The position numbers and the translations under genes were made by a program. DNA of 64,000 bases from the NCBI GenBank assembly GCA_965225935.1, contig CBDDCC010000018.1, positions 4,245-68,244 on the forward strand, written 5' to 3'. Each line of letters opens with the position of its first letter. The first letter of the stretch is position 1. The DNA is from CALJXB01 sp965225935 (GTDB lineage: Bacteria > Pseudomonadota > Alphaproteobacteria > Kiloniellales > JAKSDN01). The notes under the pieces are model-generated. The model was given only the letters and a program-made list of their open reading frames with translations. It searched no databases and had not been told where the DNA came from. Positions 19,193 to 27,456 of this stretch are shown here, one piece after another.

Positions 19193-19555
19193 TCAGGTGT
19201 CCGCGGACAGGCTCTCGCTCAGGACCACGTTGCCGGCGCCGTCGAGCGTCACCGCGACGGGCCTGAGCGCGTCGCCGGCGCAAGGGCCGGCAACGCAGAA
19301 ACCATCGGCGATCTCGAAGAGGGCGCCGTGGGTGTGGCACATGATGTGGGCGCCGTCCTCGCTCATGAAGTCGTCGGGCGCCCAGTCGAGCGGCGAGCCC
19401 GTGTGGGGGCAGCTGTTGCGGTAGGCGAAGACGCGGGGGCCCTGGCGCACCAGGAAGATCTCCAGCGGCGTCTCCTCGCTGCCCAGGTCGAAGCCCTTGG
19501 CGCCGCCGTCCTCGATCTCCTCGAGGCGGCAGAGGACCCGGCCGGCCTCGCTCAT
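19193..19555 (-). CDS. Rieske [2Fe-2S] ferredoxin-like protein
   Basis: A 120-residue protein with both halves of the Rieske cluster motif, SCPHTGSPLDW and MCHTHGALFEIADGFCVAGP, giving Cys-X-His and Cys-X2-His ligands. It is a single soluble domain of the kind used as a small electron carrier or fused to oxygenases. No partner oxygenase is next to it, so its acceptor is unknown. It is followed closely on the left by acs and on the right by the EVE-domain gene, all on the same strand. Confidence 0.85.
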   Translation of the reverse strand: MSEAGRVLCRLEEIEDGGAKGFDLGSEETPLEIFLVRQGPRVFAYRNSCPHTGSPLDWAPDDFMSEDGAHIMCHTHGALFEIADGFCVAGPCAGDALRPVAVTLDGAGNVVLSESLSADT

Positions 19556-19580
19556 CGCGGATTCGCCGCCGGGGTCCGCG

Positions 19581-19994
19581 TCACGGCTTGGTTTCGCCGA
19601 GCCCGCAGATCGCCCGCCACTCGTCCTTGCTGACGGGCATGACCGAGAGGCGCGACTGGCGGATGAGCGCCAGGTCCTTGAGCCGCGGGTCGGTCTTGAT
19701 CTCGGCCAGGCTCACCGGGCGCTTGAAGGGCCGGAGCGCCTTCACGTCCACCATGCCGAAGCGGCCGCTGGCGTCGGTCGGGTCGGGATAGTACTCCTTC
19801 ACCACCTCGACGATGCCGACCACCTGCTTCTCCTTCACCGAGTGATAGAAGAAGACCTTGTCGCCGATCTTCATGGCTTTCATGTTGTTGGCGGCCTGGT
19901 AGTTGCGCACCCCGTCCCACTCGGCCACGCCGTCCTTCACCTGGTCGTCCCAGGACCAGTTGCCCGGTTCCGATTTCATCAGCCAGTAGGCCAT
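19581..19994 (-). CDS. EVE domain-containing protein
   Basis: A 137-residue protein starting MAYWLMKSEPGNWSWDDQVK with EWDGVRNYQAANNMKAMKIG, DKVFFYHSVKEKQVVGIVEV and a conserved C-terminal segment LIRQSRLSVMPVSKDEW. This is the EVE (thymocyte nuclear protein 1-like, PUA-related) fold, which binds modified bases in nucleic acids. In alphaproteobacteria it commonly lies near gpsA and tsaD, as here. Confidence 0.88.
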   Translation of the reverse strand: MAYWLMKSEPGNWSWDDQVKDGVAEWDGVRNYQAANNMKAMKIGDKVFFYHSVKEKQVVGIVEVVKEYYPDPTDASGRFGMVDVKALRPFKRPVSLAEIKTDPRLKDLALIRQSRLSVMPVSKDEWRAICGLGETKP

Positions 19995-20179
19995 GCCCCT
20001 TCCCTCCCGGCGCCGACTGCGTTCATCGGGGATGGTTAGCCCAATCGGCCGCGCGAGGAAACAGTGCGCTGGGCCGAAAGTGTGGCTTTGCCGGGCGGAC
20101 GGCTTGACAAAGCGCCTGCCGCGGGGTGCTTCTTGGGGGCGACGCCAACGTTTGACCGTCTTGGAAAGGACCAGCCCCC

Positions 20180-20929
20180 GTGCGCCTGCAGCTCGCCACC
20201 TGGCAGGAGGTCGAGACCTACCTCGGCCGCTCGACCGCCGTCATCGTGCCCATCGGTTCGACGGAGCAGCACGGGCCCAACGGCCTGGTCGGCACCGACG
20301 CCATCTGCCCCGAGGCGGTCGCCTGGGGGCTGGGCGAGCGGCGAGAGATCCTGGTGGCGCCCACCGTCAGCGTCGGCATGGCCCAGCACCACCTGGGCTT
20401 TCCGGGCTCCATCACCCTGAAGCCCACCACCCTGATCGCCGTCATCAAGGACACGGTCAATTCGCTGGCCCGCCACGGCTTCGACCGCTTCTACTTCCTG
20501 AACGGCCACGGCGGCAACATCGCCACCGCCAATGCCGCCTTCTCAGAGGTCTACGCCGAGGCGAGCCTGGGCACGGCGGGGCGCAACCGGCCGACCCTGC
20601 GCTGCCGCCTGTGGAACTGGTGGCAGGGGCCCAAGGTGAGCGAGCTGTCCAAGAAGCTCTACGGCAAGGCCGAGGGCTCCCACGCCACCCCGGCGGAAGT
20701 GGCGCTCACCTACTACGTCTATCCCGAGGCCGTGAAGTCGGTGGAGATGAGCCCGGAGATCGCCCCCAACGGACCCATCTTCGACGCCGAGGACTACCGC
20801 CGGCGCTTTCCCGACGGGCGTATCGGCTCCAACCCGGCGCTCGCCAATTCCGAGGATGGCGGCAAGCTCTACGAGGCGGCGATCGAGGACGCGGCCACCG
20901 ATTTCGAGCGCTTCACCGGCGCCGATTGA
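20180..20929 (+). CDS. Creatininase family amidohydrolase
   Basis: A 249-residue protein starting at a GTG (20180). It contains the creatininase-family metal site: VIVPIGSTEQHGPNGLVGTD with Glu/His/Asp ligands, then FYFLNGHGGNIATANAAF, and a conserved Glu in EGSHATPAEVALT. The family includes creatininase, MftE and enzymes of riboflavin and archaeal cofactor degradation, all zinc- or manganese-dependent amide hydrolases. The specific substrate cannot be inferred from its neighbours. Confidence 0.87.
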   Translation: MRLQLATWQEVETYLGRSTAVIVPIGSTEQHGPNGLVGTDAICPEAVAWGLGERREILVAPTVSVGMAQHHLGFPGSITLKPTTLIAVIKDTVNSLARHGFDRFYFLNGHGGNIATANAAFSEVYAEASLGTAGRNRPTLRCRLWNWWQGPKVSELSKKLYGKAEGSHATPAEVALTYYVYPEAVKSVEMSPEIAPNGPIFDAEDYRRRFPDGRIGSNPALANSEDGGKLYEAAIEDAATDFERFTGAD

Positions 20930-20956
20930 GGGGCCGGCGGCCTGGCCCCGGCCCCG

Positions 20957-21178
20957 TCAGTCGGCCGCCGCCTGGTCCAGCGAGAAGCCGATCTTCACCA
21001 CCGCCTGATAGTGGGCGACGGCGCCGTCCTCGATATGGCCGCGGACCTCGACCAGCTCGAACCAGCGCAGATTGTGGAGCGTCTCGGACGCCCGCGAGAC
21101 GGCGTTCTGGATGGCGCCTTCGATCGAGTCCGGCGACGAGCCGGCGAGCTGGATGATCTTGTAGACATGGTCGTCCAT
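20957..21178 (-). CDS. Dodecin family flavin-binding protein
   Basis: A 73-residue protein, MDDHVYKIIQLAGSSPDSIE with AIQNAVSRASETLHNLRWFE and a final strand YQAVVKIGFSLD. This is the dodecin fold: dodecameric shells that store FMN/riboflavin between conserved Trp residues (the Trp in LRWFE here). It is convergent with the creatininase gene and on the same strand as gpsA. Confidence 0.9.
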   Translation of the reverse strand: MDDHVYKIIQLAGSSPDSIEGAIQNAVSRASETLHNLRWFELVEVRGHIEDGAVAHYQAVVKIGFSLDQAAAD

Positions 21179-21261
21179 GAGCCTTGGCCTCCCGTTTCTT
21201 GTTGCGCGAATCTCACTGCGCGGCGGCGGCCCCCACGCTCCTGTGGGGAACGCGCCCGCGC

Positions 21262-22254
21262 TCAGGCGTGCTCGGCGCGGAACGGCCGCTCGAGCAGGCC
21301 GGCGATGGTCTCATTAATGTCGGCGCCGCGGTTCAGCACGGCGTCGACGGCGGCGCAGATCGGCATCTCCACGCCGGAGTCCGCGGCAAGCGCCATCACC
21401 GCCTCTGCGGTGAAGACGCCCTCGGCCACGTTGTGCCGCGCCGCCAGGATGTCGGCGAGCGCCTCGCCCTCGCCCAGCGCCACCCCGAGGGAGAAGTTGC
21501 GCGACTGCAGGCCGCAGCAGGTCAGCGCCAGGTCGCCCAGGCCGGAGAGGCCCATGACGGTCTCGGTCCGCCCGCCCTTGGCTCGGCTGAGGCGGGCCAC
21601 CTCGGCGAGGCCCCGGGTGATCAGCGCGGCCCGGGCGTTCTCCCCCAGGCCCCGGCCGATCACGATGCCGCAGGCGATGGCAATTACGTTCTTGACCGCG
21701 CCGCCCAGCTCGACCCCGGTCACGTCGTCCGAGAGGTAGGGCCGGAAGCAGCGGCTGCCCAGCGTCTCCACCAAGGCGACGCCGGTGGCTGGATCGGCGC
21801 AGGCGAGGGTCGCGGCGCAGGGCTGGCCGAGGGCGACCTCCCTGGCGAAGGTGGGCCCGGACAGCACCGCCAGCGGCCGGCCCGGCAGCACCTCGGCCAG
21901 CATCTCGCTCATCAGCGCGCCCGTCCCCTGCTCGATCCCCTTGCTGCAGACCACCAGGGGCCGCTCCTCGGGCACGAGCGGGTCGAGCCGCTCGGCGAGC
22001 GTCCGCAGATGCTGGGCCGGCACCACCAGCAGCAGCAGGTCTCGCTCCGCGGCCTCGGCGAGATCACTCCCGGCCCGAATGGCGGGATCGAGGGCGATGC
22101 CCGGCAGGTAGCGCGGGTTCTCGTGGCGCTCGTTGATGGTCCCGGCCAGCGCCGGATCTCGCGCCCAGAGCAGCACTTCGCGCCCGGCCGCCCGCCCCGC
22201 CTGGGCGAGGGCCGTGCCCCAGGCGCCGCCGCCGAGCACCGCGATGCTGGTCAT
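21262..22254 (-). CDS. gpsA: Glycerol-3-phosphate dehydrogenase [NAD(P)+]
   Basis: A 330-residue enzyme that makes sn-glycerol 3-phosphate for phospholipid synthesis. It has the N-terminal Rossmann motif IAVLGGGAWGTALAQA, LVVCSKGIEQGTG, the catalytic Lys region ELGGAVKNVIAIACGIVIG, and LSGLGDLALTC. It lies downstream of the 2OG-oxygenase and tsaD on the same strand and is probably part of the same transcript. Confidence 0.96.
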   Translation of the reverse strand: MTSIAVLGGGAWGTALAQAGRAAGREVLLWARDPALAGTINERHENPRYLPGIALDPAIRAGSDLAEAAERDLLLLVVPAQHLRTLAERLDPLVPEERPLVVCSKGIEQGTGALMSEMLAEVLPGRPLAVLSGPTFAREVALGQPCAATLACADPATGVALVETLGSRCFRPYLSDDVTGVELGGAVKNVIAIACGIVIGRGLGENARAALITRGLAEVARLSRAKGGRTETVMGLSGLGDLALTCCGLQSRNFSLGVALGEGEALADILAARHNVAEGVFTAEAVMALAADSGVEMPICAAVDAVLNRGADINETIAGLLERPFRAEHA

Positions 22255-22296
22255 GGCGCGGGCACCGGGGACCTGTCGCTCGCTCGCCGCATGGGC

Positions 22297-22932
22297 TCAC
22301 AGGCTCAGGTTGAAGGCGATGGAGATACGGGTCTGCTCGCCCCGGTAGGGCCGTACGGCATGCTGCAGCCAGCTCGGGAAGAGGATCATCATGCCGCTGC
22401 GCGGCGGCAGGGTTTGGGAGGCACCCAGAGAGGCCCCGTCGGGACCGGCGAAGGTCAGCAGCGGCGCGTACATGGCCGGCGTCACGCCGCGCGGGTCCTG
22501 GACCTCGAACTCGCCGCCCAGGCTCGGGTCGGCGCCGACGCCGCCGTCGTCCACGTAGTAGCAGCCGGACCAGAAGGCGCCCGGATGGGTGTGGAACTCG
22601 TTGGCCTGGCCGCTGCGGTTGATGTTGGCCCAGCAGTTGATCTTCCAGTCCACCTTGGCCGGCCCGCCCTGGCGGTCGGCGGTCAGGCTGTCGGCCAGGC
22701 CCCGGGCGGCGCTCATCATGCGCGCGAGCGCCGGCCCGCCCCAGTCCTCCATGTCCCAGGATGATTGCCAGCCGCCCAGGTTCGAGTGCTGGGTGCCGGG
22801 CTCCTTCTGGGCGCGGGCCAGGATGAGGGGCTTGAGCTGGCGGTTGATGTCCTCGGCGTCGGGCAGCAGCGCCACCGCCACCGGCGTGGCGAAGAGCTTG
22901 AGGACGTTGACCTGGAGCCGGGGACCGCTCAC
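22297..22932 (-). CDS. Putative 2OG-Fe(II) oxygenase (TIGR02466-like)
   Basis: A 211-residue protein. The motif NEFHTHPGAFWSGCYYVDDG supplies the first iron ligand, and LFPSWLQHAVRPYRGEQTRISIAFN supplies the distal His and the Arg that holds 2-oxoglutarate, a pattern of putative 2OG-Fe(II) oxygenases of the TIGR02466 type. The GTG start at 22932 overlaps the tsaD stop as GTGA, so it is translationally coupled to tsaD. The substrate of this group is not known. A longer open frame upstream is in the shadow of tsaD. Confidence 0.78.
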   Translation of the reverse strand: MSGPRLQVNVLKLFATPVAVALLPDAEDINRQLKPLILARAQKEPGTQHSNLGGWQSSWDMEDWGGPALARMMSAARGLADSLTADRQGGPAKVDWKINCWANINRSGQANEFHTHPGAFWSGCYYVDDGGVGADPSLGGEFEVQDPRGVTPAMYAPLLTFAGPDGASLGASQTLPPRSGMMILFPSWLQHAVRPYRGEQTRISIAFNLSL

Positions 22933-23981
22933 GCCGCCGCCTCCCGTCCCGCCAGCTCTTCGAGCGGCCAGCGCGGCCGCGGCGCGAAATCGAGGCCGTC
23001 GACCAGTCCGAGCTGCAACCGCTCGATCCCGGCCCAGGCGATCATCGCGGCGTTGTCGGTGCAGAGTTCGGGCGGCGGCGCCACCTGGCGGCTGCCGGCC
23101 CGCTCCGCGACCGCGGCGAGGCGCGTCCGCAGGGCCAGGTTGGCGGCCACGCCACCGGCGATCACCAGGGGCCCCTCGCCGTGCTCCGACCGGAAGCGCT
23201 CGAGGGCCCGCTCGCAGCGGTCGGCCAGCACGTCGCCCACCGCCTGCTGGAAGGCGGCGGCGAGATCCGCCACGTCCTGCGGGGCCAAGTCTATATGCTC
23301 TTCCCCGGCCAGCGCCGCCGCCTTGTGGCGCACGGCGGTCTTCAGGCCGGAGAAGGAGAAGTCGCAGCCGGGGCGGCCCAGGAGCGGACGCGGCAGCTCG
23401 AAGCGGGCCGGGTCGCCGTCGCGGGCGGCGCGCTCCACCGCCGGGCCGCCGGGATAGCCGAGGCCGAGCAGGATCGCCGTCTTGTCGAAGGCCTCGCCGA
23501 CCGCGTCGTCGATGGTGCCGCCGTAGCGCCGGTAGCATCCGACCCCGGTGACGGCCAGAAGCTGGCAGTGGCCGCCGGAGACCAGCAGCAGCAGGTAGGG
23601 GAAGTCCAAGTCCTCGCTCAGGCGGGCGCTCAGCGCGTGGCCTTCCAGGTGGTTCACCGCGAGGAAGGGTGCGCCCGTCGCCGCGGCCATGGCCTTCGCC
23701 GTCATCACGCCGACGAAGACGCCGCCGATGAGGCCGGGTCCCGCGGTGGCGGCGATGCCGTCGAGCTCAGCGCAGGCGGTCCCGGCCTCGTCCAGGGCTT
23801 GGGCGATCAGCCGGTCCAGGTGGTTCAGGTGGCTGCGCGCGGCGATCTCGGGCACGATCCCGCCATAGGGCCGGTGCTCCTCCAGCTGGGAGAGCACCAG
23901 GTTGCTGCGGATGCTTCGCGTGTCGTCCACCACCGCTGCAGCGGTCTCGTCGCAGGAGGTCTCGATGCCCAGCACGATCAT
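22929..23981 (-). CDS. tsaD: tRNA N6-threonylcarbamoyladenosine transferase
   Basis: A 350-residue ASKHA-fold enzyme that completes the t6A37 modification of ANN-decoding tRNAs. It begins MIVLGIETSCDETAAAVVDD, has IVPEIAARSHLNHLDRLI and AVNHLEGHALSARL (metal-binding His residues), LLVSGGHCQL, and the nucleotide-binding VIAGGVAANLALRTRL. It is divergent from hemC, an arrangement widely conserved in alphaproteobacteria. Confidence 0.97.
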   Translation of the reverse strand: MIVLGIETSCDETAAAVVDDTRSIRSNLVLSQLEEHRPYGGIVPEIAARSHLNHLDRLIAQALDEAGTACAELDGIAATAGPGLIGGVFVGVMTAKAMAAATGAPFLAVNHLEGHALSARLSEDLDFPYLLLLVSGGHCQLLAVTGVGCYRRYGGTIDDAVGEAFDKTAILLGLGYPGGPAVERAARDGDPARFELPRPLLGRPGCDFSFSGLKTAVRHKAAALAGEEHIDLAPQDVADLAAAFQQAVGDVLADRCERALERFRSEHGEGPLVIAGGVAANLALRTRLAAVAERAGSRQVAPPPELCTDNAAMIAWAGIERLQLGLVDGLDFAPRPRWPLEELAGREAAA

Positions 23982-24102
23982 GCCGGCAAACTAACTCCAA
24001 GCACGGCGCGGCGCCAGGGAGCAACGGGCCCGATGCGTTTCTGCTCTGGATATGAGGCGCCGCACCCTTTTCCCGGCGCGCGCCGCGGCCTAAACAGGTG
24101 TC

Positions 24103-25077
24103 ATGGCAAAGCCTCTCCTCCGCATCGGCACCCGCGGATCACCGCTGGCGCTCGCCCAGGCCCGGGAGACCGAGGCGCGCCTCGCCGCCGCCGACCCGGC
24201 CCTGGCCGAGCCCGGCGCGCTGGAGATCGTGGTCGTCAAGACCAGCGGCGACCGGGTGCGCGACCGGCCGCTGGCCGAGGTCGGCGGCAAGGGCCTCTTC
24301 ACCAAGGAGATCGAGGCGGCGCTTGCCGAAGGGCGCGTCGACTTGGCGGTCCATTCCATGAAGGACGTGCCGACCTGGCTGCCGGAGGAGCTGGTGCTGG
24401 CGGCGGTGCTGCCCCGCGAGGATCCCCGCGACGCCTTCCTTTCGCCGCATGGGGAGCGGATCGCCGACCTGCCCGAGGGCGCGGTCTTCGGCACCGCCAG
24501 CCTGCGCCGCCAGGCCCAGGCGCTGGCCCTGCGCCCCGACCTCCGGCCCGTGCTGCTGCGCGGCAACGTGGACACGCGCCTCAAGAAGCTCGCCGCTGGC
24601 GAGGTGGACGCTACCCTGCTGGCGCTGGCCGGCCTGAAGCGCCTCGGCCGTGCGGAGGAGGCCCGGGCGCTGCTCGATCCCGGCGAGATGCTGCCGGCGG
24701 TGGGCCAGGGCGCCATAGGCCTCCAGGTGCGGGCCGACGATGAGCGGACGAATGAGCTGGTGCGTCTGGTGGACCATCCGCCATCGGCCCGGCAGGTGGC
24801 AGCCGAGCGCGCCTGCCTGGAGGTGCTCGACGGCTCCTGCCGCACGCCCATCGGCGTGCTGGCCGAGCCCGAGGACGCCGGCGAGTGTCTGTGGCTGCGG
24901 GCCCTGGTGGCGGCGCCCGACGGCAGCAAGGTTTACCGCAGCGAGCGGCGCGGCCCGGCAGCCGAGGCCGAGCGGCTGGGCCGCGAGGTGGGCGCCGAGC
25001 TGCGGGCGGCGGCCGGCGAGGCCTTTTTCGCCGCCCTGGCCGACGTTGCCGCGCCGGACCCGGGCGCTCGCCCGTGA
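24103..25077 (+). CDS. hemC: Hydroxymethylbilane synthase (porphobilinogen deaminase)
   Basis: A 324-residue enzyme joining four porphobilinogens in heme synthesis. It has RIGTRGSPLALAQARETEAR, LAVHSMKDVPTWLPEEL, FGTASLRRQAQAL, LLRGNVDTRLKKLAAGE and the cofactor-binding cysteine in EVLDGSCRTPIGVLA. Its stop overlaps the GTG of hemD (GTGA at 25074-25077). Heme supply is relevant to the multiheme cytochromes 6-18 kb downstream. Confidence 0.97.
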   Translation: MAKPLLRIGTRGSPLALAQARETEARLAAADPALAEPGALEIVVVKTSGDRVRDRPLAEVGGKGLFTKEIEAALAEGRVDLAVHSMKDVPTWLPEELVLAAVLPREDPRDAFLSPHGERIADLPEGAVFGTASLRRQAQALALRPDLRPVLLRGNVDTRLKKLAAGEVDATLLALAGLKRLGRAEEARALLDPGEMLPAVGQGAIGLQVRADDERTNELVRLVDHPPSARQVAAERACLEVLDGSCRTPIGVLAEPEDAGECLWLRALVAAPDGSKVYRSERRGPAAEAERLGREVGAELRAAAGEAFFAALADVAAPDPGARP

Positions 25078-25796
25078 GGGTCCTGATCACCCGGCCCGAG
25101 CCGGACGCCTCGGCTCTCGCGGACAAGCTGAAAGCGCGAGGCCACGAGACCCTGATCGAACCCCTGCTGCGCATCGAGGCCAAGCCGGACGCGGCCGTGG
25201 ACCTGGCCGGCGTGCAGGCGCTCGCCTTCACCAGCGCCAACGGGGTCCGGGTCTTCGCCGGACTCTCCGCCAGGCGCGACCTGCCGGTCTTCGCCGTGGG
25301 CGACTCGACGGCGGCGGCGGCGCGGGCGGCGGGCTTCGCATCGGTGGAGAGCGCAACGGGCGACGTGGAGGCCCTGGCGGCGCTGATCGCGGCGCGGCTC
25401 GAGCCTGGCGCGGGCGCGATCTTCCATGGTGCCGCGCGCAAGGTCGCGGGCGACCTGAAGGGCGCGCTCGATGCCGCCGGCTTCCAGGTACGCCGCGCCG
25501 TGCTGTACGAGGCCGTACCGTCCGTGGCCCTGACGCCCAACAGCGCGGCGGCCCTGCGCGAGGGCCGGGTGGACGCCGTCTTATTTTTCTCTCCGCGTAC
25601 GGGTGAAAGCTTTATTAGGCTGCTGCGCGAGGGTAGTCTGACGGAGGCCTGCGGCCGCTCGATGGCGGTTTGCCTGAGTTCCGCGGTGGCGGAGACAGTT
25701 GAGGGCCTGCCCTGGCGCGCGCTGCGGGTGGCGGTGCGACCGGACGAGGCGGCGCTGCTGGAGAGCCTGGAAGCGCCGGGGGATACGGACGCCTGA
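25074..25796 (+). CDS. hemD: Uroporphyrinogen-III synthase
   Basis: A 240-residue protein starting at the GTG overlapping the hemC stop: VRVLITRPEPDASALADKLK, then ALAFTSANGVRVFAG, AVGDSTAAAARAAGF and FHGAARKVAGDLKGAL. The fold and position identify HemD, which closes hydroxymethylbilane with inversion of ring D. Sequence conservation in this family is low, so the call leans partly on the hemC linkage. Confidence 0.92.
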   Translation: MRVLITRPEPDASALADKLKARGHETLIEPLLRIEAKPDAAVDLAGVQALAFTSANGVRVFAGLSARRDLPVFAVGDSTAAAARAAGFASVESATGDVEALAALIAARLEPGAGAIFHGAARKVAGDLKGALDAAGFQVRRAVLYEAVPSVALTPNSAAALREGRVDAVLFFSPRTGESFIRLLREGSLTEACGRSMAVCLSSAVAETVEGLPWRALRVAVRPDEAALLESLEAPGDTDA

Positions 25797-25881
25797 TCCG
25801 GCGTCGGGCGCGGCTGTCGGGGACGGCTGTCCGGGGGCGAGAAGCCATACGGGTCATTCTTTAGAGGACGACGAGGAAGCG

Positions 25882-27453
25882 ATGGGGGACGACACCACAT
25901 CCGGCGCCGCGGGCGGCGGAGGCTCGGCCGGGAACGGCGGCGGCGACGCGCCGGCCGCGCTCCAGGTCATCCGTGCCTTCGGCGGCATCCGGCCCATGGC
26001 CCACAAGTTGAACGTGCCGGTCAGCACGGTCCAGGGCTGGAAGGAGCGGGGCGTCATCCCCGAAGCCCGCCAGGACGAGATCCGCGCGGCCGCCGAGGCC
26101 CACGGCGTCACCCTCGACGAGGCCGCGCTCAGCGCCAGCGCCGAGGCCCCGCCGGAGGATGCCAGCGAAGTCGAGGTCCAGGTTGAGGCGGCCCAGCCGG
26201 CCGAGAACGAACCCGCGGAAAAGGCCACGGCGCCGCGGAGCACGGACGACGAGGGCGACACGAAGGACGAGCCGGAGACGCCTGAGGCGACGCCGCGCAT
26301 TCCGCCCTCGATGCAGCCGCCGCTCACCTCTCTCGGCAGCGATCCCCACGCCAGCGAACCCCACGGCGGCGGCCAGGGCGGACGCCACGGCTGGCTGTCG
26401 GGCTTCATCGTTGGCGCGCTGGTTTTCGTCATCGGCGCCGGCGGCGCGGTGCTGACAAAGGACTACTGGGCGCCCCAGGAGCAGTCGGCCGCCGCCAATG
26501 GGGATGGTGGGGCTGCCGGCGACGAGATGGCCCAGAAACTGGCCGGCCTGGACGCCCGCCTCAAGGACATGGAGACCAAGACAGCCGCCGCGGCGACTTC
26601 GGTCGAGGACGTGGCCCACAAGGCCGACATCACCCGCCTGGAGGGCGAGATCAAGAAGCTCACGGGCACCTCGGCCGCCGGCCAGGACCTGGCCGCCCAG
26701 CTTGACGCCCTCGACAAGAAGATCGCGGCGCTGGACCCGGAAGTAGCGGCTGGCGCCAAGGCGGCGAGTGAGGTCTCCGGCCTGAGCGGCCAGGTCTCGG
26801 GCCTGGGCGGCGAGCTCGCCAAGGTGCAGAGCGAGCTGGCGGCGCTGAAGACCTCTCTCGATGAGCTCAAGACCCAGACCGCGGCCCTCAGCGAGGACCG
26901 GGCGACGGTGCAGAAGGCGGCGCGCCAGGAGGCTGCGCTCTGGGCCGCGGTGGGGCGCCTGCGGGACGCGGTGCGCTACGCCGGCTCCTTCTCGGGGCAG
27001 CTGGCCGACGTGAACCGCCTGGCCGGCGACAAGGCCGACCTGAAACAGGCCCTGGCGCCGCTCGAGCCCTACGCGGCCGAAGGCGTGCCCACCCTGACCG
27101 AGCTGCAGCGCAGCTTCCCGGCGACCGCCCGGGAGGTGGTGGCGGCCGGCTACCAGGACACCGAAGAGGGCATGCTGGGCGGCGTGCTGCGGCGCTTCTC
27201 CGAGGTGGTCACGGTGCGGCCGAGCTGCGCCGAGGCGACGGGCGAGGGGACGCCGGACATCGTCACCCGGGCCGAGTGCCGGCTGGACGACGGCGATCTC
27301 GACGGAGCGCTCACCCAGCTTGCGGCCTTGAGCGGCGCCGCCAAGGAGGCCGCCGCCGGCTGGGTCGCCAAGGCCGATCGGCGCAAGGAGGCCGATGCTG
27401 CGATCTCGGCACTGAACGGGCTCCTGGCCGGCCAGGCCGGGACGGGCGGCTGA
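25882..27453 (+). CDS. Mitofilin/Mic60-like inner-membrane protein with N-terminal HTH-like segment
   Basis: A 523-residue protein. Residues 26-75 (VIRAFGGIRPMAHKLNVPVS, TVQGWKERGVIP) look like a small helix-turn-helix of the type seen in lambda Cro-like proteins. Residues 80-165 are acidic and Pro-rich, 171-191 are a single transmembrane helix, 205-390 an Ala/Leu/Lys-rich coiled coil, and 400-523 a helical domain like the Mitofilin domain. Alphaproteobacterial Mic60 homologues lie between hemD and hemY, as here, and shape the intracytoplasmic membrane. The ATG at 25882 is preceded by GAGGAAG. Confidence 0.85.
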   Translation: MGDDTTSGAAGGGGSAGNGGGDAPAALQVIRAFGGIRPMAHKLNVPVSTVQGWKERGVIPEARQDEIRAAAEAHGVTLDEAALSASAEAPPEDASEVEVQVEAAQPAENEPAEKATAPRSTDDEGDTKDEPETPEATPRIPPSMQPPLTSLGSDPHASEPHGGGQGGRHGWLSGFIVGALVFVIGAGGAVLTKDYWAPQEQSAAANGDGGAAGDEMAQKLAGLDARLKDMETKTAAAATSVEDVAHKADITRLEGEIKKLTGTSAAGQDLAAQLDALDKKIAALDPEVAAGAKAASEVSGLSGQVSGLGGELAKVQSELAALKTSLDELKTQTAALSEDRATVQKAARQEAALWAAVGRLRDAVRYAGSFSGQLADVNRLAGDKADLKQALAPLEPYAAEGVPTLTELQRSFPATAREVVAAGYQDTEEGMLGGVLRRFSEVVTVRPSCAEATGEGTPDIVTRAECRLDDGDLDGALTQLAALSGAAKEAAAGWVAKADRRKEADAAISALNGLLAGQAGTGG

Positions 27454-27456
27454 GCC

